A stretch of DNA of 64,000 nt from Paraglaciecola psychrophila 170 (lineage in GTDB: Bacteria > Pseudomonadota > Gammaproteobacteria > Enterobacterales > Alteromonadaceae), in assembly GCF_000347635.1 (NCBI RefSeq), contig NC_020514.1, forward strand, positions 1,116,001 through 1,180,000, given 5' to 3'. How positions within the stretch are numbered: the first letter of the stretch is position 1; every line of letters begins with the position of its first letter. This document shows positions 59,117-64,000 of the stretch, one piece after another. Position numbers and translations under genes: made by a program. The notes below the pieces were generated by a model, which searched no databases, was not told the origin of the DNA, and worked only from the letters and a program-made list of their open reading frames with translations.

Positions 59117-60304
59117 TTGTGGTCTTTTGGTCCACCACCACGAGGCATGTACATTCATGGACCGGTCGGGGTCGGCAAGAGCTTTCTAATGGATCTCTTT
59201 TACGCGTCGGTTACTGTTCCTGATGATGATTCTTGCTGTAATAATGACAGCCACAGCCACAAACACGCAAAGATTACCAAACGCCGCGTCCACTTTCATG
59301 AATTCATGCTAGACGTCCATCATCGAATCTTTGTCTACAAACAGAAGCACCCACGAGGTGATGCGATTCCCATCATTGCGCAACAATTGGCACAAGAAGC
59401 CCAACTCCTCTGTTTCGATGAATTTCAAGTGACAGACATTGCCGATGCCATGATTTTGAAGCGACTGTTTTTACTATTATTATTGGATTGGAATGTCGTG
59501 GTGGTGGCCACCTCGAATCGACCCCCCGATGCCTTGTATGAGGGAGGCATTAACCGATCCCTCTTTTTGCCATTCATCGACATATTGAAACGCACGTCCG
59601 ACATTATTTCCATGGAGGATTCCCGCAAGGATTATCGACTCGAAACTCGAGCGGGTGGTCAATCCTATTTTTGGTCAAACAAGGATGTTCGTGGCGATAA
59701 TAATATTAATAACAACATGCAGGCGCAGTTGGAAGAAATATTTGGTGGCACTGCATCCGGAACTGAGGCCGAGATCATTCCCGTCCTCTTTGGTCGCACC
59801 GTCCAGGTAGCCCGATTGAATGACAGGTGCGCCTGGTTTGACTTTTCCGAGTTGTGCTACCAACCGCTCGGGGCGGCCGATTATATTTCCCTCTGCTGCC
59901 GATTTCCGGTCCTCATCATGGACTGCGTCCCCCAACTGGACGCCAAACACCTCAATGAAGCGCGACAATTCGTGACCCTCATTGACGCGTGTTATGAATC
60001 TCGCACCCGCTTGGTGCTGGCGGCACAAGTCCCGCTCGACGAATTGTTTGTCGATTTTGAAGCGCAAGTCGAAAGCAGTGATGGAGATGAAGAATTGTTT
60101 GTCAGTGAGAAGGGGGGAAGCTCGAGTTCCTTTGCGACGACCATGATTCGCACCAAAGAGGGGGAATATTTGGAGTGGTCGGCGACGGGTCGAATTGGCG
60201 TGTCACTGGCACAATTATCGGCCACCAATGATCTCGCCTTTTCCTTTCGACGAGCCGCGTCTCGGTTGGTAGAAATGGGTGGAAAGGAATGGGGACGGCA
60301 ATGA
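59117..60304 (+). CDS. AFG1/LACE1-like (ZapE family) AAA+ ATPase, eukaryote-like
   Basis: Main part of a P-loop ATPase of the AFG1 family, mitochondrial in eukaryotes and ZapE in bacteria. Walker A is GPVGVGKSF, Walker B LLCFDEFQVTD, then a sensor-like VVATSNRPP and the family segment LYEGGINRSLFLPFI. The end (SFRRAASRLVEMGGKEW) is complete. Features unlike the bacterial neighbours: His/Asn/Asp-rich loop insertions (CCNNDSHSHKHAK, NNINNNMQ), GC-richer DNA, and a presequence-like N-terminus in the frame before it. It looks like a stramenopile (diatom-like) nuclear gene. The frame is open upstream to the break at 59042; the TTG at 59117 is only the first possible start. It is either transferred DNA or a chimeric join. 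Confidence 0.75.
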   Translation: MWSFGPPPRGMYIHGPVGVGKSFLMDLFYASVTVPDDDSCCNNDSHSHKHAKITKRRVHFHEFMLDVHHRIFVYKQKHPRGDAIPIIAQQLAQEAQLLCFDEFQVTDIADAMILKRLFLLLLLDWNVVVVATSNRPPDALYEGGINRSLFLPFIDILKRTSDIISMEDSRKDYRLETRAGGQSYFWSNKDVRGDNNINNNMQAQLEEIFGGTASGTEAEIIPVLFGRTVQVARLNDRCAWFDFSELCYQPLGAADYISLCCRFPVLIMDCVPQLDAKHLNEARQFVTLIDACYESRTRLVLAAQVPLDELFVDFEAQVESSDGDEELFVSEKGGSSSSFATTMIRTKEGEYLEWSATGRIGVSLAQLSATNDLAFSFRRAASRLVEMGGKEWGRQ

Positions 60305-60604
60305 CGAAAGTTCTTTACCTTGCAAAGCATTGCACCTATGGCAGAGCAAGGGCTTGCGTCAGGCTGTGCCGCAAAAGTGGCAGGCTTCAGTCTCCATGCA
60401 GGTGTCATGATGAGCAACGCACAGGATAGAAGTAAACTCGAAAGGCTGTGCCGTTATATTACCCGCTCTGGGGTATCGGAAAAAAGGTTGGCAATAACGA
60501 CTTACGGTAAGGTGCCCTACCAACTAAAAAGTGCCTTACATCAGTTGCAGAGACATCATCCTAATTTGCTAAAACTTAGGCTTCTTGCTCCTGAATCGCT
60601 ATGA
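60305..60604 (+). pseudogene. IS91 family transposase, C-terminal fragment
   Basis: About 95 residues in the same frame as the AFG1 gene, starting straight after its TGA: RKFFTLQSIAPMAEQ, then the family core VAGFSLHAGVMMS and LERLCRYITRSGVSEKRL, then KVPYQLK. In IS91-type enzymes this part lies near the C-terminus, after the catalytic Tyr pair, which is missing here. After YQLK the sequence leaves the family. It is therefore a remnant that cannot transpose. Confidence 0.75.
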
Positions 60605-60626
60605 CCACGAACGTCTGCAATTGGCT

Positions 60627-60785
60627 CAGATTGTGTAAAAACTTCAACTACCCAATTAATTACGCAATGCTACGTAAAATGTAAGTTTCCTTAGTTATGA
60701 AACTTGGTCAGATTTTAATGTAAGACACATATTTACATCTATTTTTGTTAAAATAATGGGCTGAAAATAGTTTTTACACAGCCTG
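60627..60785 (-). mobile_element. MITE-like element, copy 2 (159 bp, inverted)
   Basis: Same length as copy 1 and in opposite orientation, with about four fifths of positions alike. Shared blocks include TTACATTAAAATCTGAC and TTTTACGTAGCATTGCGT (read in the orientation of copy 1). The ends are CAGATTGTGTAAAAACT and AGTTTTTACACAGCCTG. Confidence 0.8.
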
Positions 60786-60822
60786 CGCACGTGGCCGACG
60801 GATAGAGGAAGTTGATGTTGAA

Positions 60823-60894
60823 GGGTTTTAGCAGCAAAATACAGTAATATAATTCTTCGTTTGTATGTCTGCTTTGTTGGATCACCTGCCATTA
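60823..60894 (+). repeat. 72-bp dispersed repeat, copy B
   Basis: Counterpart of 30286-30357. It follows MITE copy 2 by 37 bases. Confidence 0.7.
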
Positions 60895-61540
60895 GGATAC
60901 CAATCGACAACATCAAAAAGTTTAAAGGTATACAGATTTTTTGAACGACTATAGATCGCTCATAGCCGTCTGTCAGTTTATTAGGCAAGGCTGAGTTTCA
61001 AACATTAATTCATTGAGTTTTATAGAGCTTAAGCTTTGGCTTTTCCTCGTTATAAACATTATGTAATTTGGGCGAAATCTAAGTAAACAAATCGCCGGGT
61101 TTCAAAGAGTTTCAGTTTCAAACATCAATATGCACGAACATCATCCTCATATAACGTGACAAAGTGATCGCTTATACCCTCAACTTAGGCTCAGTCATCT
61201 TGATGTATTTTAATGCCCCTATGATGTAGCTTATTAAGACATTTTATTTCAATTTAGTTATTCGAGAGTATTCATTCTTAAGCAAAGAGATAAATGTGGC
61301 GATGATTGTTGATTCTCTTTGATAATGAACAGCCTTTAATTATGTTGTATAGGTTAGTTAATTACACAAGCGGTATCTAAGCTCTAAAACCTAATGTGTT
61401 GAATGGCAACTCTTCATTTAACCTTGCCTCAAATTGAAATTAGGCTATTTTGCAGGTGCGGTGATATTTTAAAGTTTAGATAATAGTGAAGTTGTGAACG
61501 TTATCTTTTGTTATTGATTAACGTTTTTTTTGCAGATATA

Positions 61541-61566
61541 AAAAAAGGCAGCCTTGGCCACCTTTT
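61541..61566 (-). terminator. Terminator of S8 peptidase 3
   Basis: On the minus strand AAGGTGGCC pairs with GGCTGCCTT (two G-T pairs) and is followed by a T run. It lies just after the stop codon at 61589. Confidence 0.8.
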
Positions 61567-61588
61567 GGATTAGCGTGTGTCGTTACAC

Positions 61589-64000
61589 TTACTTTGCCAT
61601 AAGTGGTGTCAGTTGTGTCAAGCTCATTGCCATTACTGCACGGTTGACTGGAGTGTCTGGATTAAAACGGGCTTTCAAAACTTGCCCCATTCCAACGAGA
61701 TCATCCTCAAAGCTAAATGCAGCTTGCAATAAACCCGCATTCAGCGCCAGTTGAACATGGCCAAGTAGTTCAGGTGCAATCATGTCACTGTCTACTACTT
61801 CAACCCATTGATCAAAGATAAATACTTTTAAAGGCTGATCTTGATCGACTTCAGCTGCTGCTTCTTGCTGGCCTAACATTTGTACCAATGTGTAAGCTAA
61901 TGTCTCACGTGTAACTGGCTTAGTCGCACCAAACATATCACTGGAATCAGACTGCATCACCCCTTGATTTGCATAAGCACGGTCTTTAATTGAAGCACCA
62001 TTGGTGACCACAGAATTCATAGCCGCTGCGGTGTCAGAATTACTGTCAACAAAATTGACAGTGTTGCCATCATTAGATTGGCGAACAGCACCATAAAACA
62101 TCATCATATTGGCTAATTCAGCTTTGGTGACTGTTTTATCTGGCTGAAAACCCTCTTCGGTACCATCCATCAAATGACTGGCTACTGCAAACTTGATAAA
62201 GCTTTCAGCTGGGTGACCGATTGCATCGTTGACACCGAAGTAGCTATCAATTGCGAATTGTTTTACGGTAACAGTGGTCGACTCAGGCCCAGCAACGCCA
62301 TTGGTGACTCCCAACGGATCTACACTTTGCCCAGAGATACTGCCGATCCCGCCCATATATAGCTTCCATATACCTGGCATACCAGTAGCTGAAATGGCCC
62401 GATTTGTACCTTGAACTTGGATAAGTCCTATGCCTGAGCTATAGCGATTGCCCTTAGGATCTTCCAGCACAAAAGCGGTTCCTAACTCAACTGTTCCGGT
62501 GGCCATGATCATTGATACATTGTCGGCTACGACAAACTCTTTTACATCGGTGTCACCCACTGGAGTGAAACTAATAGGATAATCTTCAGAAGACGGTATG
62601 CCTAAATTGGCACCTGCATTAAAATCAATGGCTGTTTTGTCATGGTCGCCAAAACTGTCACTCATCGCTAGCGCGGCTTTAACTGCAGCGTGGGCATTGA
62701 CATAGCCACTACCGACTTCCCAAGGTGCACGACTTGGCATATTTGTGGCGGTATCTTGTAATATTTGTTTTACTTCACGCCAACCGAGATCAGGGTTAGC
62801 TTCAAGCATCAAAGTCACAATGCCTGATACATGAGGTGCAGCCATGGATGTACCGCTGTTAACTGTATAGAAAGGTACATGGGTGGTATCCATATAATCA
62901 CTATCACTGGATATAGATATCGCATTCGAATAGTTGGTGCTGGAACGAGCCGAGATAATATCTACCCCTGGAGCCGTTACTGTGGGGCGATCTAGCCATT
63001 CAAAGACTTCACCATCGATAGTGACAAGTCCACCTTTTTCAGAAACGCCACGTGAACTAAAATCAGCTAAATTACCGTTTTTGTCGCCAGCGGCAACGGC
63101 GACTACCCAAGGTGCCTTTTTAAAGTTACCGGTGATAGTGGACTCTCCTGAACCAGAATTACCTGCAGAGAAGACTACAATTATGCCTCGGTCAGCCAGT
63201 ATTTTAGTCACCACATTAGTGGGGTGATCTGGGTTGAAATCGCTGCCCACATCGCTGGTTTGGCCAAACGAGTTAGAAATAACACGAATATTATAAGTAT
63301 ACTGATGTGTTGAGGCGTAGTCGAAACCGCCCATAGTGTCCAAAAGAAGATTATAAGCCCCTGAGCCATAACCGATGATATTGGCGCCCGGCGCAACACC
63401 AGTATGCATGCCGTTACTCATTGCTCCATTGCCCCCGATAGTGCCAGCTACATGGCTACCATGGCCTGTGGCTACTTCAGTGTTAGCAACGTTTTCCTGA
63501 TAAAGAACAGGCACTATACCTGTGTCGTTGAGTAAATTGAATTGACCAGCAACGTTTTGCACGACATGTTGGGGGAATTTGATGTCGTTATGATTGCCAT
63601 CAATGCCGCTGTCATTGACCAACACACCGATACCACGACCAGAGTAAGGAATGCCGTTTTTACGCATGCTTTGATCAGCACGCAACTGCTGTACACCGGT
63701 TAATTGTGTTGCTTCAAAATTTTCCAGGGTGATTTCTTCATTTTCCCATATGGAAACCACGTCATCACGAGTATATATTGCCTCAATCTGTGATTGGGTC
63801 GCCAATGCACCCACAATGGGTAGACTTTGCATGCTGACTCCGCTTATACCAAGTGAGTTCAATGCAGCAAGCTGTGCGGTGCTAAGTGCGCCTGTTTGGT
63901 CAAACGCAATAATGACTTGGTGCAGGGAATCCTGATCAGAGTTGGCTAAAATATTTTGTAAGTCTGAATCAAACGTTTTGGCCTGTATAGATGAACTCGC
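61589..64000 (-). CDS. Secreted S8 (subtilisin-like) serine peptidase with SLH-like C-terminus, copy 3 (5' end outside window)
   Basis: Third paralogue, at least 804 residues. The frame is open to the right window edge, so the signal peptide is missing; the visible part begins in the I9-like prodomain (LHQVIIAFDQTGALSTAQLA). The catalytic residues are in NDSGIDGNHND, GHGSHVAGT, SAGNSGSG and GTSMAAPH. The SLH-like tail (LMDGTEEGFQPDKTVTKAEL) ends at 61589. It is more distant from copies 1 and 2 than they are from each other, and faces them across the mobile-element segment. Confidence 0.9.
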   Translation of the reverse strand, partial: ASSSIQAKTFDSDLQNILANSDQDSLHQVIIAFDQTGALSTAQLAALNSLGISGVSMQSLPIVGALATQSQIEAIYTRDDVVSIWENEEITLENFEATQLTGVQQLRADQSMRKNGIPYSGRGIGVLVNDSGIDGNHNDIKFPQHVVQNVAGQFNLLNDTGIVPVLYQENVANTEVATGHGSHVAGTIGGNGAMSNGMHTGVAPGANIIGYGSGAYNLLLDTMGGFDYASTHQYTYNIRVISNSFGQTSDVGSDFNPDHPTNVVTKILADRGIIVVFSAGNSGSGESTITGNFKKAPWVVAVAAGDKNGNLADFSSRGVSEKGGLVTIDGEVFEWLDRPTVTAPGVDIISARSSTNYSNAISISSDSDYMDTTHVPFYTVNSGTSMAAPHVSGIVTLMLEANPDLGWREVKQILQDTATNMPSRAPWEVGSGYVNAHAAVKAALAMSDSFGDHDKTAIDFNAGANLGIPSSEDYPISFTPVGDTDVKEFVVADNVSMIMATGTVELGTAFVLEDPKGNRYSSGIGLIQVQGTNRAISATGMPGIWKLYMGGIGSISGQSVDPLGVTNGVAGPESTTVTVKQFAIDSYFGVNDAIGHPAESFIKFAVASHLMDGTEEGFQPDKTVTKAELANMMMFYGAVRQSNDGNTVNFVDSNSDTAAAMNSVVTNGASIKDRAYANQGVMQSDSSDMFGATKPVTRETLAYTLVQMLGQQEAAAEVDQDQPLKVFIFDQWVEVVDSDMIAPELLGHVQLALNAGLLQAAFSFEDDLVGMGQVLKARFNPDTPVNRAVMAMSLTQLTPLMAK

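Larger units (their letters stand above)
60605..61540. other. Non-coding region between the IS91 fragment and the third S8 peptidase
   Basis: About 940 bases. It contains MITE copy 2 (60627-60785) and copy B of the 72-bp repeat (60823-60894). The rest is AT-rich without a convincing gene on either strand. Confidence 0.5.

Noticed and set aside
58740..59154. Open frames on the minus strand opposite the AFG1-like gene
   Set aside because: Low-complexity shadow frames; the plus strand carries the AFG1 domain.
60695..60988. 97-codon minus-strand frame
   Set aside because: It overlaps MITE copy 2 and the 72-bp repeat, has no recognisable domain and no ribosome site.
1..64000. tRNA, rRNA or known riboswitch
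   Set aside because: None was recognised by eye on either strand; a covariance-model scan would be needed to exclude small RNAs.

Overview
The window reads as chromosome of a marine gammaproteobacterium of the Alteromonadaceae type (Paraglaciecola/Glaciecola/Alteromonas-like). This is inferred from the proteins: YgiQ radical SAM protein, ATP-dependent PckA, phasin, DUF2750, DUF2797, DUF6482 and DUF2177 proteins, and secreted peptidases. The DNA is moderately AT-rich. No rRNA, tRNA or CRISPR array was found.

Layout. 1-10.7 kb: a molybdenum hydroxylase large subunit cut by the window edge, DUF2750, a divergent AraC regulator/MATE efflux pair, a GST and an SDR, a broken sulfotransferase and an S9 peptidase. 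10.8-20 kb: a frameshifted GNAT, a secreted catalase-peroxidase (katG), a broken secreted protein, an ACT-domain protein, gamma-glutamyltransferase, an M14 metallopeptidase, a lipoprotein and a small unknown. 20.7-30 kb: one 3094-residue surface protein with 21 FG-GAP/calcium repeats and many Ig, cadherin-like and Calx-beta domains. It carries a GlyGly-CTERM-like anchor, a lipobox and a C-terminal beta-barrel fused in one frame. 30.3-32.2 kb: an intact IS982 element inserted in an IS110-type remnant.

32.2-49.8 kb is mostly core: signal peptidase, a secreted SDR, DUF2797 (frameshifted at an A7 run), a ribosome hibernation factor, a broken EF-hand protein, a small-molecule kinase, two membrane proteins, an ABC exporter, peptide deformylase, a lytic transglycosylase, YgiQ, CorA, PckA and a phasin. 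50-64 kb is the accessory end: two tandem S8 serine peptidases with SLH-like tails share a 16-bp palindromic operator at almost the same distance from each start. A third paralogue faces them at the right edge. The 6 kb between contains an orphan nuclease-like gene, an IS200/RAYT-type transposase with a duplicated head, a eukaryote-like (probably diatom or other stramenopile) mitochondrial AFG1 ATPase gene, and an IS91 transposase tail. A pair of inverted 159-bp MITE-like elements brackets most of this segment.

Five bacterial genes are broken by in-frame stops or single-base indels, three of the indels being a missing A in an A-run. Real decay and sequencing error cannot be separated here. 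The most unusual content is the eukaryote-like AFG1 gene fused to an IS91 fragment, and the giant repeat protein that ends as an outer-membrane barrel.
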